From: JACCZX01 sp963710675
Lineage (GTDB): Bacteria; Pseudomonadota; Gammaproteobacteria; Burkholderiales; Burkholderiaceae_F
NCBI GenBank assembly: GCA_963710675.1
Contig: CAVQBE010000027.1
Location: 186,001-250,000 of the forward strand
Reading direction: 5' to 3'
Length of the DNA: 64,000 nt
Program-made: the position numbers and the translations under genes
Notes under the pieces: model-generated
The model's database searches: none
What the model saw: only the letters and a program-made list of their open reading frames with translations
Told to the model about the DNA's origin: nothing
Part shown: in pieces, positions 55,724 through 64,000 of the stretch
How the letters are laid out: the number at the start of each line of letters is the position of its first letter
Numbering within the stretch: the first letter of the stretch is position 1

Positions 55724-58029
55724 GCGTGTGGCCGCGCCGTCATCCCAACCCCTCCTCGCGGCCGCACAATCTGCTGTACGTTTTTGACGCGACGTAGCGC
55801 GCGTATTACGCGCGCGAGATGCGCGCGGTCGTGTACCTGAATCTTGAAGTGAATCAGGGCGAGTTTCGCGTCTTCGTCTTCCAGGTGCACGTTCAAAATG
55901 TTCGATTCGGCCTCGGCGATAGCCACTGCGATTCGCCCGAGCACGCCGCGCTCGTTCAACGCGCTGACGTCAACGCCCACCGTGAAGTTGCTGGCTGGAT
56001 CTTTCGCCCATTGAAGCTCGATCCAGCGATCGGGGTCCGCGCGGCGCGCGCGCTGCGCGTGCAGACATTCGGCCTGATGAACGGCCAGGCCCTGACCTTT
56101 GCGGATGTGCCCGACGATCGGATCGTCGGGAATCGGATGACAGCACGTGGCCATCTGCACCGCCATGCCTTCAGTTCCACGGACCACCACTGGAACCTGA
56201 CTTGCCTGTGCTACGGGCCCGTGGGTTTGCGACTCGTCACCCTCTGCTAACTCGAGTGCAAGCTGGCGTGCAACGACTGCGGGTAGTTTGCGGCCAAGTC
56301 CAATGTCGGCCCAAAGGTCTTCGCGCGATTTGCTGTCGGATTGCTTGACGACCTTGCTCCAGTGTTCGTCGGTGACGTCCGCGAGTGACAGGCTGAACTG
56401 CTGCGCCGCCTGCGCAAGCAAACGTTCCCCCAGCTCGACCGATTCGTCGAACTTCATCGTGCGCAGAAAATGCCGGATCTCCGACCGTGCTTTTCCAGTT
56501 CGGACAAACGACACCCATGCGGGGTTGGGCTTGGCCTCAGCGCCCGTAATGATTTCGACCATGTCCCCATTTTTCAGCTGCGTGCGCAGCGGCTGAATCT
56601 CGTTGTTGATGCGCGCGGCAACCGTCTTGTTGCCCACATCCGTATGAATGCTGTAGGCGAAATCGACCGGTGTGGCGTCTCGTGGCAGCGCGACGATGCG
56701 CCCCTTCGGAGTGAAGATGTAGACCTTGTCGGGGAACAGATCGACTTTGATGTGTTCCAGAAACTCGCTTGAATCTCCGGTTTGCCGCTGAATCTCGAGC
56801 AGTGATTGCAGCCATTGGTGCGTGCGCGATTGCAGCTCTGACAGATCCGAGTCGTCGTCTTTGTAAAGCCAGTGCGCGGCGACGCCTGTTTCCGCGACAT
56901 GGTGCATGTCCTTGGTCCGAATCTGGAACTCGACCGGTGTTCCGTAGGGTCCGATCAACGTTGTGTGCAACGACTGATAACCGTTGACTTTAGGAATCGC
57001 GATGTAATCCTTGAACTTGCCCGGAACCGGCTTGTAAAGGCTGTGCAGTGTGCCGAGTGCGAGATAACACTGCGCCGGCGTTTCGACAACGATGCGAAAG
57101 CCGTAGATGTCCAGCACCTGCGAAAACGTCAGGCGCTTGTCCGCCATCTTGCGGTAAATGCCGTACACGGTTTTCTCACGTCCCTGCACTTCCGCCTTCA
57201 GCTTTGCATCCGAGAGGGACTTGCGCACTGCGACCATCATCTTGCCAAGGACCTCACGTCGGTTACCGCGAGCCGCCAGTACCGCTTTGTTGAGCACCTG
57301 ATACCGAAGAGGGTACAAGTGCTCGAAACTCAGCTCTTCAAGTTCCCGAAATAGCGTGTTCAGCCCTAATCGATGCGCAATCGGTGCATAGATTTCAAGT
57401 GTTTCGCGTGCAATGCGACGGCGTCGCTCGGTGTCGACCGATTCAAGCGTGCGCATGTTGTGCAATCGATCGGCAAGCTTGATCAGCATCACGCGAACGT
57501 CGCGCGCCATGGCCAACAGCATCTTCCGAAAGTTCTCGGCCTGCGCCTGCTCGGTCGATGAGAATTGCAGTCGGTCCAGCTTGGATACGCCGTCGACCAG
57601 ATCAGCAACAGTTGAGCCAAAGCGCTCGATCAGTTGCGGCGGTTCGATACCGCAATCTTCGATGACATCGTGCAGCAGAGCGGCCTGAATGGCAGCGCTG
57701 TCGAGGCGCCATTCGGTCAGGATCTCGGCGACCGCTAGTGGATGTGTGATGTAGGGCGCGCCACTGCGTCGGAACTGGCCAAGGTGCGCTTCATCGGAAA
57801 ACCGGAACGCTTCCTTGATCTTTTGAACGTCGCCTGACGGTAGATACTTCTTGACGCGATCGGTCAGCGTCGCGACGGTCGCCACTGCACTGGTGGGTTC
57901 AGCGTCAGGCTCGGAGCGCCAGACGGCCTTCTTGAACGCCTGCGCAGCGCGTCGCGCGAAGCCCGGTGCTGCTGGCTCAGTTACGTTGGATGCGACCGGG
58001 GGATCTTGCGATTCCATCAGCCCGCGCAC
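55708..58029 (-). CDS. spoT: Bifunctional (p)ppGpp synthase/hydrolase SpoT
   Basis: 773 residues, intact. The hydrolase domain carries YITHPLAVAEIL and LLHDVIEDCGI (HD motif). The synthetase domain carries VYGIYRKMADKRLTFSQVLDIYGFRIVVE. TGS domain (VYIFTPKGRIVALPRDATPVDFAYSIHTDVG), a Cys/His module (QMATCCHPIPDDPIVGHI) and a C-terminal ACT domain follow. It sets the stringent response alarmone level. It lies in the yicC-gmk-rpoZ-spoT operon. Confidence 0.95.
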   Translation of the reverse strand: MRGLMESQDPPVASNVTEPAAPGFARRAAQAFKKAVWRSEPDAEPTSAVATVATLTDRVKKYLPSGDVQKIKEAFRFSDEAHLGQFRRSGAPYITHPLAVAEILTEWRLDSAAIQAALLHDVIEDCGIEPPQLIERFGSTVADLVDGVSKLDRLQFSSTEQAQAENFRKMLLAMARDVRVMLIKLADRLHNMRTLESVDTERRRRIARETLEIYAPIAHRLGLNTLFRELEELSFEHLYPLRYQVLNKAVLAARGNRREVLGKMMVAVRKSLSDAKLKAEVQGREKTVYGIYRKMADKRLTFSQVLDIYGFRIVVETPAQCYLALGTLHSLYKPVPGKFKDYIAIPKVNGYQSLHTTLIGPYGTPVEFQIRTKDMHHVAETGVAAHWLYKDDDSDLSELQSRTHQWLQSLLEIQRQTGDSSEFLEHIKVDLFPDKVYIFTPKGRIVALPRDATPVDFAYSIHTDVGNKTVAARINNEIQPLRTQLKNGDMVEIITGAEAKPNPAWVSFVRTGKARSEIRHFLRTMKFDESVELGERLLAQAAQQFSLSLADVTDEHWSKVVKQSDSKSREDLWADIGLGRKLPAVVARQLALELAEGDESQTHGPVAQASQVPVVVRGTEGMAVQMATCCHPIPDDPIVGHIRKGQGLAVHQAECLHAQRARRADPDRWIELQWAKDPASNFTVGVDVSALNERGVLGRIAVAIAEAESNILNVHLEDEDAKLALIHFKIQVHDRAHLARVIRALRRVKNVQQIVRPRGGVGMTARPHAHDLA

Positions 58030-58070
58030 CGGTCACGTGGGTTCAGGAGCTGATGAAACTCAGCGCGTTC

Positions 58071-58274
58071 TCAGGTGGGAACCTTGCGCAGCATCTCGAT
58101 GCCGACCTTGGCTTGGGCAATTTCACGCAACGCGGCCACGGGTGGCTTGTCGCGGGTATCGATCTTCGGCGTATGGCCTTGAGCGAGCTGACGCGCGCGA
58201 TAGGCGGCGGCGAGTGCCAGCTGAAAACGGTTCGGGATGTGCTTAAGGCAATCTTCAACTGTGATGCGGGCCAT
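58071..58274 (-). CDS. rpoZ: RNA polymerase omega subunit RpoZ
   Basis: 67 residues from MARITVEDCLKHIPNRFQLALAAAYRARQLAQG, the invariant omega N-terminus. Omega assists beta-prime folding and forms part of a ppGpp site, fitting its place upstream of spoT. An in-frame upstream codon at 58301 was rejected because the family starts at MARIT. Confidence 0.95.
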   Translation of the reverse strand: MARITVEDCLKHIPNRFQLALAAAYRARQLAQGHTPKIDTRDKPPVAALREIAQAKVGIEMLRKVPT

Positions 58275-58342
58275 GGCGGTACCTTCGTCGGATGTGGCCA
58301 CATTTTAGCCGAGCCCAGCACGCCCGTGGCATCAGAACGGTG

Positions 58343-58984
58343 TTATCCGATGCCTAATTGCGTAAATAACGCCCGATGGCGGAGCATCTGCGTGCTGTAT
58401 CGCAGTCGCGCGGCGGTAACGATCGCCACCAGCTGCGACAGCGCCACCTCAAAATCCTCGTTGATGACGATGAATTCGAACTCGGGTGCGTGCTGAATTT
58501 CGCTGCGAGCGGCAGCCAGCCGGCGCGCGATCACGGTCGGCGCGTCTTGTCCTCGTTTTTTAAGTCGCGCTTCGAGCGCTTCGATCGATGGCGGAAGGAT
58601 GAAGATTCCGATCGCGTGCGCGAACTGAGCCTTGACCTGACGTGCGCCTTGCCAGTCGATTTCAAGCAAGACGTCGATCCCCGCGCGCACGCGTTCCTCT
58701 ATCCACACACGCGATGTCGCGTAATAGTTGCCGTGTACCTCGGCGCTTTCGACGAACTCGTTGTCCGTGCGGCGGCGCTCGAACTCGTCGAGTGCAACGA
58801 AGTGATACTCGCGTCCGCTTTTCTCGCCGGGCCGTGGCGCGCGTGTCGTGTACGACACGGACAGCTGGATGTTCGCGTCGCGCGCAAGCAGCGCATTGAC
58901 CAGGGTTGATTTTCCCGCACCAGATGGCGCAACCACCATGAAGAGATTCCCCGCGGAGCGGCCATCCGGCGTCGTCTGCATCAC
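58343..58984 (-). CDS. gmk: Guanylate kinase Gmk
   Basis: 213 residues. P-loop VAPSGAGKSTLVNALL, GMP-binding region VSYTTRAPRPGEKSGREYHFV and DVLLEIDWQGARQVKAQF. It phosphorylates GMP to GDP. The start overlaps the yicC stop by four bases. Intact frame. Confidence 0.95.
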   Translation of the reverse strand: MMQTTPDGRSAGNLFMVVAPSGAGKSTLVNALLARDANIQLSVSYTTRAPRPGEKSGREYHFVALDEFERRRTDNEFVESAEVHGNYYATSRVWIEERVRAGIDVLLEIDWQGARQVKAQFAHAIGIFILPPSIEALEARLKKRGQDAPTVIARRLAAARSEIQHAPEFEFIVINEDFEVALSQLVAIVTAARLRYSTQMLRHRALFTQLGIG

Positions 58985-59884
58985 TCGAGGTTCTGAATCT
59001 GTTCGCGCATCTGTTCGATCAGGATTTTCAAGTCGACCGAGGCGTTGGTCATCTCGATCGCGGCGGCTTTGGAGCCCAGCGTGTTGGCTTCGCGATTCAG
59101 TTCCTGCATCAGGAAGTCCAGACGCCGGCCGACTGCACCTCCGGCCGCAAGCACACGTCGCACCTCGACCACGTGCGTCGTCAGGCGCTTGATTTCTTCA
59201 TCGACGTCCATTTTCAGCGCGTACAACGTAACTTCCTGACGAATGCGCTCAAAGACTTCGTCACGCGTCAGCTGGAACCTGACGCGAGCGGCGGGCCCAA
59301 TGCCTTTTCGAGCCGCTCGGTTAATTTGCGCTCCACCGACGCAATCAAGTCGGGTGCGCGCGCACTGATTTGGGCGGCGACAAGGTCTATCTGCTCGCAC
59401 TGCGCCAGCATTGCGCTGGCGAGCGCTGCGCCTTCGCGTCTGCCTTGACTCTGCAAGCGAGGCCAGCGCTTCAGCCAATGCCGACAACACCTGATTTCGC
59501 AGAATGTCAGGCTCTGCGCCCGGAGTCTCAACGACGCCCGGCCAGTTAAGCACATCAGCGGTACTAATGGGCGTGGCGGCCGGCAGGTTCCGTGCGACCT
59601 GCGCAGCCAGAGCCGGCAAGCTGCTGCAGAGCCGCGGCGTTCAACTGAGGCTCGTTCTCGCCGGCACCGCGAGCGACGGATAGCCGGCACTCGACTTTCC
59701 CGCGCGCAATCTGCGCTGTGATTGCTTCGCGCACGGCGGCTTCGGTGCTGCGCAAATCATCGGGCATCTTCAGCGACAGATCGAGAAAGCGCGAATTGAC
59801 AGAGCGTAGCTCGAGGGTCAGACGGCCTAGCGCAGTGGGACGCGCAGCACTCGCGAAGCCGGTCATGCTGGCGACATACTTCAT
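58981..59884 (-). CDS. yicC: YicC family endoribonuclease (frame breaks)
   Basis: Starts MKYVASMTGFASAA. The N-terminal segment LTLELRSVNSRFLDLSLKMPDDLRSTEAAVREAI and the C-terminal segment DVDEEIKRLTTHVVEVRRVL...GRRLDFLMQELNREANTLGSKA are both diagnostic. Between about 59600 and 59280 the protein passes through a third frame (RREGAALASAMLAQCEQIDLVAAQISARAPDLI), giving at least two breaks. About 300 residues. YicC proteins are stress-related RNases. Confidence 0.88.
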
Positions 59885-60071
59885 GTCTGAAGTCAACGAC
59901 TATCCAGCCGGCAAGACCGAACAATGCGATGTCATCTCGAGCAAGGTATCAGGGCAAATGACAGGTAGGAAGAAGATTTAAGACGAAAACAGGCGAAAAC
60001 GCACCCTATTGTTGTTACGGCCAACCGGGTCCTATTGGCTAGAATCGCCGCGGTTCTCGAAACTCGACATC

Positions 60072-61067
60072 ATGCCCGCGCAAACCAACTCATCTTTGCC
60101 TGAAAGCCTCGAAGTCGGCGGGTATCGCATTGTAAAGAAGATATCTTCGGGCGGATTTTCGATCGTCTATCTGGCGACCGATGAGCAGGGCAACTCGGTG
60201 GCGATCAAGGAATACATGCCTGCTGCGCTCGCACAGCGCAAGCCTGGAGAGCTGTCGCCCTATATCGCGCCCGAGAATCTGAACACTTACCGCATCGGCC
60301 TGAAGTGCTTCTTCGAGGAAGGCCGCGCGCTGGCGTCGATTTATCACCCGAACATCGTGCGCGTTATCAATTTCTTTCGCGCAAACGAAACGGTGTACAT
60401 GGTGATGCACTACGAATCGGGCCGTTCGCTGCAGGAACACGTGTTGCGCAATCGGAACAAGGATCAGAAAGACGTTTTATCCGAGCGCTTCATTCGCCGC
60501 GTGTTTGCTCAGGTGATGAACGGCCTGCGCGAGGTGCATTCGAACCGTTTGCTGCACCTGGACGTCAAGCCCGCCAACATTTATCTGCGCATGGACGGCA
60601 CGCCGATCCTGCTCGATTTCGGTGCTGCGCGGCAGACGCTGCAGCGGGACATCAGCAAGACATACCCGATGTATACGCCGGGCTTCGCCGCACCGGAGCT
60701 TTACAAGCGCGATGCGGAGCTGGGCCCGTGGACCGACGTGTACTCGATTGGATCCTGCGTTTACGCCTGCATGTCTGGTATGCCGCCGCAGGAATCGGAC
60801 CATCGGCTGAAGGAAGACAAGATGCCGACGGCGTTGCGATCGTTTCGCGGCTTGTATTCGAATCAGTTGATCTCGATGGTTGAGCGTTGTTTACGCCTTA
60901 ATTCATTAGAACGGCCGCAAACGGTATTTGCCGTGCAAAAAGAGTTGCTGCAGAACGTCCCGGAGCGCCCAGAGTTCTCAATGGTGGAACGCACCGGCGC
61001 GCGCTGGCGCAACCTGCAGGAGCGATTTTCGCGCTTCATGAAAGATCACAACATCACTTGGTTCTAA
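60072..61067 (+). CDS. Serine/threonine protein kinase
   Basis: 331 residues from ATG 60072. Hanks-type kinase: glycine loop ISSGGFSIVYLA, Lys in VAIKEYMP, catalytic loop LLHLDVKPANIYL and DFGAAR. The catalytic loop has HLD, not HRD, so it lacks the arginine before the catalytic Asp. TYPMYTPGFAAPELY is the P+1 region. No membrane helix. It is followed by a PP2C phosphatase, the usual writer-eraser pair, and is divergent from yicC. Confidence 0.9.
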   Translation: MPAQTNSSLPESLEVGGYRIVKKISSGGFSIVYLATDEQGNSVAIKEYMPAALAQRKPGELSPYIAPENLNTYRIGLKCFFEEGRALASIYHPNIVRVINFFRANETVYMVMHYESGRSLQEHVLRNRNKDQKDVLSERFIRRVFAQVMNGLREVHSNRLLHLDVKPANIYLRMDGTPILLDFGAARQTLQRDISKTYPMYTPGFAAPELYKRDAELGPWTDVYSIGSCVYACMSGMPPQESDHRLKEDKMPTALRSFRGLYSNQLISMVERCLRLNSLERPQTVFAVQKELLQNVPERPEFSMVERTGARWRNLQERFSRFMKDHNITWF

Positions 61068-61072
61068 GGCGG

Positions 61073-61102
61073 CGCACAAAAGTGCACCCCTACTTTTGTG
61101 CG
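61073..61102. repeat. Inverted repeat 1 between kinase and phosphatase genes
   Basis: Perfect 11-base arms CGCACAAAAGT (61073-61083) and ACTTTTGTGCG (61092-61102) with an eight-base loop, six bases after the kinase stop. There is no T run, so it is not a standard terminator; an RNA stabiliser or protein site is possible. Confidence 0.7.
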
Positions 61103-61110
61103 ATTAGTTT

Positions 61111-61144
61111 CAAAAAATCGCTGGCAAAGCCGCACGATTTTTTG
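61111..61144. repeat. Inverted repeat 2 between kinase and phosphatase genes
   Basis: Perfect ten-base arms CAAAAAATCG (61111-61120) and CGATTTTTTG (61135-61144) with a 14-base loop. The internal T6 in the right arm could allow weak termination. Confidence 0.65.
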
Positions 61145-61216
61145 AGGCAACTCCTGAAAAAAGCGAGAAACTGCGCCTCGTTGAATTCACTGAGCGTGCT
61201 GGTTTGACCGAAATCC

Positions 61217-62156
61217 ATGCGTTTTTCCGTTTACCAGGAAAGCAAGAAAGGCGGCCGGCGGATCAATCAGGACCGCATGGGCTACCTGTACACGCGCGAC
61301 TCGCTGCTGATGCTGGTGGCCGATGGCATGGGTGGCCACGCGCGCGGAGAGGTGGCGTCACAGCTGACTCTGCAAACACTGGCGTCGATTTATCAGCGTG
61401 ATGCGAAGCCACTGTTGGCCGATCCGGTGCGGTTTCTTGAGGATTCGGTGTTGGCTGCGCATCGCGAACTGCATCGATATCGGGCCGAGCACAGCCTGCC
61501 CGAAGCGCCGCGCACGACGCTGGTCGCCTGCATCATCCAGCAGGGTGTGGCCATCTGGGCGCACGTCGGCGACTCGCGGCTGTACATGATTCGCGGCGGC
61601 CGAATTCTGGACCGAACAATCGATCATTCGCGCGTGCATCACCTTGTGCAATCAGGGCTGATTCGCCCCGAAGATGCGAAGGATCATCCGGAGCGCAATC
61701 GCATCTTCAACTGCATCGGCGCTTACGTCGCGCCGACAGTCGAGGTCAGCCGGCCGGTCGCCTTGCGTAATGGCGACACGCTGCTGCTCTGTTCCGATGG
61801 CTTGTGGGGCACGTTGAACGACCGGCAGGTTGCGGAAGCATTTTCGGGAAAGACAGTGATGCGCGCCGTGCCGGAGCTGATGGAGCTCGCTCTTGAGCTG
61901 GGTGGCCCCGAGTCGGATAACTGCACCGGCGTCGCGATGACATGGGCCGGCACTGAGTCGATGGAAATGGTGCCGCCGAGCGAAGCGCCCGTGTCGACCT
62001 TGCTGATTCCCGAGGGTACCGTCGCTTCGACAATTCAAATGCCAAGAGTCGGCGAACCCGGCGTCGACGAAGAGCTTGTCGGAAGAGCAAATCGACGACG
62101 CTGTGGCCGAAATCCAGAAGGCGATTCAGCGCAGCGGTAAGATCGTTACAAAGTAA
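61217..62156 (+). CDS. PP2C family serine/threonine phosphatase (one frame break)
   Basis: About 312 residues. PP2C motifs: INQDRMGYL, LLMLVADGMGGHARGEVAS, VAIWAHVGDSRLYMIRGGRI, DTLLLCSDGLWGTL and PESDNCTGVAMTW supply the metal-binding aspartates. Near 62075 a one-base shift exchanges an Arg-rich tail for SEEQIDDAVAEIQKAIQRSGKIVTK, ending at the TAA at 62154-62156. It probably reverses the upstream kinase. Confidence 0.9.
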
Positions 62157-62202
62157 CGAGTTTCAGGAGGACGCGTGCGGCTGCCGCCGCACGCAACAGG
62201 CA

Positions 62203-62932
62203 ATGGACATCGATTTCACGCCCCAGCGGCCGACGCGCCGACGAGTTGCGTCCGGTGCGCTTGCTGCGCAATTTCACCAAGCATGCAGAAGGCTCGGTGC
62301 TCGTTGAATTCGGCGACACGCGCGTTATCTGCACCGCGAGCGTCGAGGAGCGCGTTCCCGCCTTCTTGAAGGGCAAGGGTGAGGGCTGGGTAACAGCCGA
62401 GTACGGAATGCTGCCGCGCGCGACGCATACCCGTTCGGACCGGGAGGCAGCCCGCGGCAAGCAGGGCGGTCGCACGCAAGAGATTCAACGCTTGATTGGA
62501 CGCAGCCTGCGGGCGGTGTTCGATCTCGCAGCGTTGGGCGAACGCTCGCTGCACGTCGATTGTGATGTCATTCAGGCGGACGGTGGGACGCGCACTGCGG
62601 CGATCACCGGCGGGTTTGTCGCTGCCTACGACGCCTGCCGCTGGCTGCGTGCGCGCGGAATGATCGACAACGTGCCCGTTTCGGACTTCGTGGCAGCGGT
62701 CTCGGTGGGTTTGCATGGCGGTATGCCGGTGCTCGATCTCGATTACGTCGAGGACTCCAGCTGCGATACGGACATGAACGTGGTGATGACCGGCAAGGGC
62801 GGCTTCGTCGAAGTGCAGGGAACCGCGGAAGGCGCACCGTTTTCGGCGAAACAGATGGAGTCGATGCTGCAACTCGCCAGCGGCGGCATTCGTTCGCTGG
62901 TGGCGGCGCAGAAGCACGCGCTCGAATTGTGA
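62203..62932 (+). CDS. rph: Ribonuclease PH (one frame break)
   Basis: A phosphorolytic 3' exonuclease for tRNA maturation. ATG 62203 gives MDIDF; after one extra C near 62218 the frame continues PSGRRADELRPVRLLRNFTKHAEGS. Conserved segments are GDTRVICTASVEERVP, GWVTAEYGMLPRATHTR and VDCDVIQADGGTRTAAITG. About 243 residues. The stop overlaps the rdgB GTG. Confidence 0.93.
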
Positions 62933-63522
62933 GGCGGCGGCTGATCCTCGCGTCCGCCAACGCGGCGAAGCTGCGTGAAATGTCGATGATGCTGGAAGGG
63001 TCATCCTGGGACGTCGTTCCGCAGCGGGTTCATGGAGTCGACCTCACTGCGGAACCTCATTTGACGTTTGTCGAGAACGCGCTTGCCAAGGCGCGCCACG
63101 CTGCCGCGCGTACGGGGTTGCCCGCGCTCGCCGACGACTCGGGGCTGTGCGTCGAGTCGCTGAACGGCGCGCCGGGCGTGCTGTCGGCGCGCTTTGCGGG
63201 CGAGGACGCGAGCGATCAGACCAATAACGCGGAATTGCTCCGGCGTCTGGACGGCGTCAACAATCGCCGCGCGCACTACATCTGTGTGCTGGTCGCCATG
63301 CGCTCGGCCGAAGATGCGGAGCCGATCATTGTCGATGCGCGATGGCACGGAGAAATCGCTGAAGCGCCGCGTGGCTGCGGCGGATTCGGTTATGACCCGT
63401 TGTTCTACGTCGCAAGCCTCGGGTTGACTGCAGCCGAGCTTGAGCCTGAACAAAAAAACCAAATCAGCCATCGCGGAGCTGCGTTGCGCACGCTCGCCGC
63501 TCGCTTGGCCGATTGGAAGTGA
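62929..63522 (+). CDS. rdgB: XTP/dITP diphosphatase RdgB
   Basis: 197 residues, GTG start overlapping the rph TGA. The family motifs are LILASANAAKLREM, TFVENALAKARHAA, LPALADDSGLCVESLNGAPGVLSARFAG and GCGGFGYDPLF. It removes non-canonical purine nucleotides such as ITP and XTP. Intact frame. Confidence 0.94.
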   Translation: MRRRLILASANAAKLREMSMMLEGSSWDVVPQRVHGVDLTAEPHLTFVENALAKARHAAARTGLPALADDSGLCVESLNGAPGVLSARFAGEDASDQTNNAELLRRLDGVNNRRAHYICVLVAMRSAEDAEPIIVDARWHGEIAEAPRGCGGFGYDPLFYVASLGLTAAELEPEQKNQISHRGAALRTLAARLADWK

Positions 63523-64000
63523 TGAACGCGACGATCGAGATCAAGCAGCAACGGCGCTCCGCCGCAAGTGTCGATGTTGCCGCGTATTTGCGGCCCGGCA
63601 CTATTAACCTGCACGCTCTGCCGCCGCTCGCGCTCTACGTTCATTACCCATGGTGTGTCCGCAAGTGCCCGTATTGCGATTTCAATTCGCACGAGGTGAA
63701 CCCGCAGAGTGCGCCGGAGGATGCAATATCTGGATGCAGTGCGCGCAGACATCGAGGCGGCGCTACCGCTTATCTGGGGGCGACGCATCGTCAGCATCTT
63801 CTTCGGCGGCGGCACACCCAGTCTGATGAGTGCCCAGGGACTCGACCGTCTGCTATCAGATATTCGTGCGTTGCTGCCGCTTGCGCTGGACTGCGAAATC
63901 ACGCTGGAAGCCAATCCCGGAACTGTCGAAGCCGAGCGCTTTGCTTCGTACCGGGCGTCGGGGGTCAATCGACTGTCGATCGGCATTCAGTCGTTCGATG
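63522..64000 (+). CDS. hemW: Radical SAM heme chaperone HemW, 5' part (one frame break)
   Basis: Starts at 63522, overlapping the rdgB stop by one base. The radical-SAM cluster motif is HYPWCVRKCPYCDFNSH. After a one-base shift near 63720, YLDAVRADIEAALPLIWGRRIVSIFFGGGTPSLMSAQGL, ITLEANPGTVE and GVNRLSIGIQSFD follow. The protein runs off the end of the window. HemW delivers heme in place of coproporphyrinogen oxidation. Confidence 0.92.
   Translation, partial: MNATIEIKQQRRSAASVDVAAYLRPGTINLHALPPLALYVHYPWCVRKCPYCDFNSHEVNPQSAPEDAISGCSARRHRGGATAYLGATHRQHLLRRRHTQSDECPGTRPSAIRYSCVAAACAGLRNHAGSQSRNCRSRALCFVPGVGGQSTVDRHSVVR

Overview
The window looks like the chromosome of a betaproteobacterium, most likely a member of the Burkholderiales. 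The evidence is gene order and protein similarity recalled from known families, not a database search. Diagnostic blocks are carA..carB-greA-yhbY, rlmE-ftsH-folP-glmM-pstSCAB-phoU-phoB-phoR, and yicC-gmk-rpoZ-spoT divergent from a Ser/Thr kinase, PP2C phosphatase, rph, rdgB and hemW. Two copies of a GC-rich palindromic repeat familiar from Burkholderiales lie between ABC transporter genes.

Layout. 1-7.2 kb: end of ebfC, recR, a MAPEG protein, a NitT/TauT-type ABC transporter, a membrane protein and a rhomboid protease. 7.3-13.3 kb: carA, gmhA, carB, greA and yhbY. 13.5-20.1 kb: a seven-gene type IV pilin and minor pilin operon ending in pilY1, lying between yhbY and rlmE. 20.2-25.1 kb: rlmE, ftsH, folP, glmM. 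25.2-32.1 kb: a Pho-box-controlled phosphate uptake and sensing operon. 32.1-32.4 kb: tRNA-Pro, tRNA-Arg and tRNA-His. 32.4-35.2 kb: a compact arsenic island (arsR-arsI-arsC-acr3) bounded by the 3' end of tRNA-His and a degenerate copy of it. 35.2-55.1 kb: a stress and envelope region centred on a stand-alone rpoN. 55.2-64 kb: greB, spoT, rpoZ, gmk, yicC, the kinase/phosphatase pair, rph, rdgB and the start of hemW.

The most interesting part is 36.9-54.4 kb. Twelve sequences fit the -24/-12 promoter of sigma-54 (GG, ten bases, GC, with GGCAC/T and mostly TTGC). They precede rpoN itself, two BON lipoproteins, a PA2169-type helical protein, two glycosyltransferase operons, a glsB-yqjD-yqjE-lipocalin operon, several unrecognised small proteins and a candidate 110-nt small RNA. 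Three pairs are divergent, back to back. Two NtrC-type regulators flank the genes. One has a normal sigma-54 contact loop (GSFTGA); the other has GGFASN at the same residues. I infer a self-contained sigma-54 stress/envelope regulon with one active activator and one altered paralogue.

Quality caveat. Many housekeeping genes (carA, carB, ftsH, folP, glmM, pst genes, rlmE, phoB and others) are broken by single-base shifts, often in short G or C runs. The protein continues in another frame each time. This is best explained by sequencing or assembly indels, not gene decay, so these genes are listed as single CDS spans with the breaks noted. The 35-58 kb region is much cleaner.
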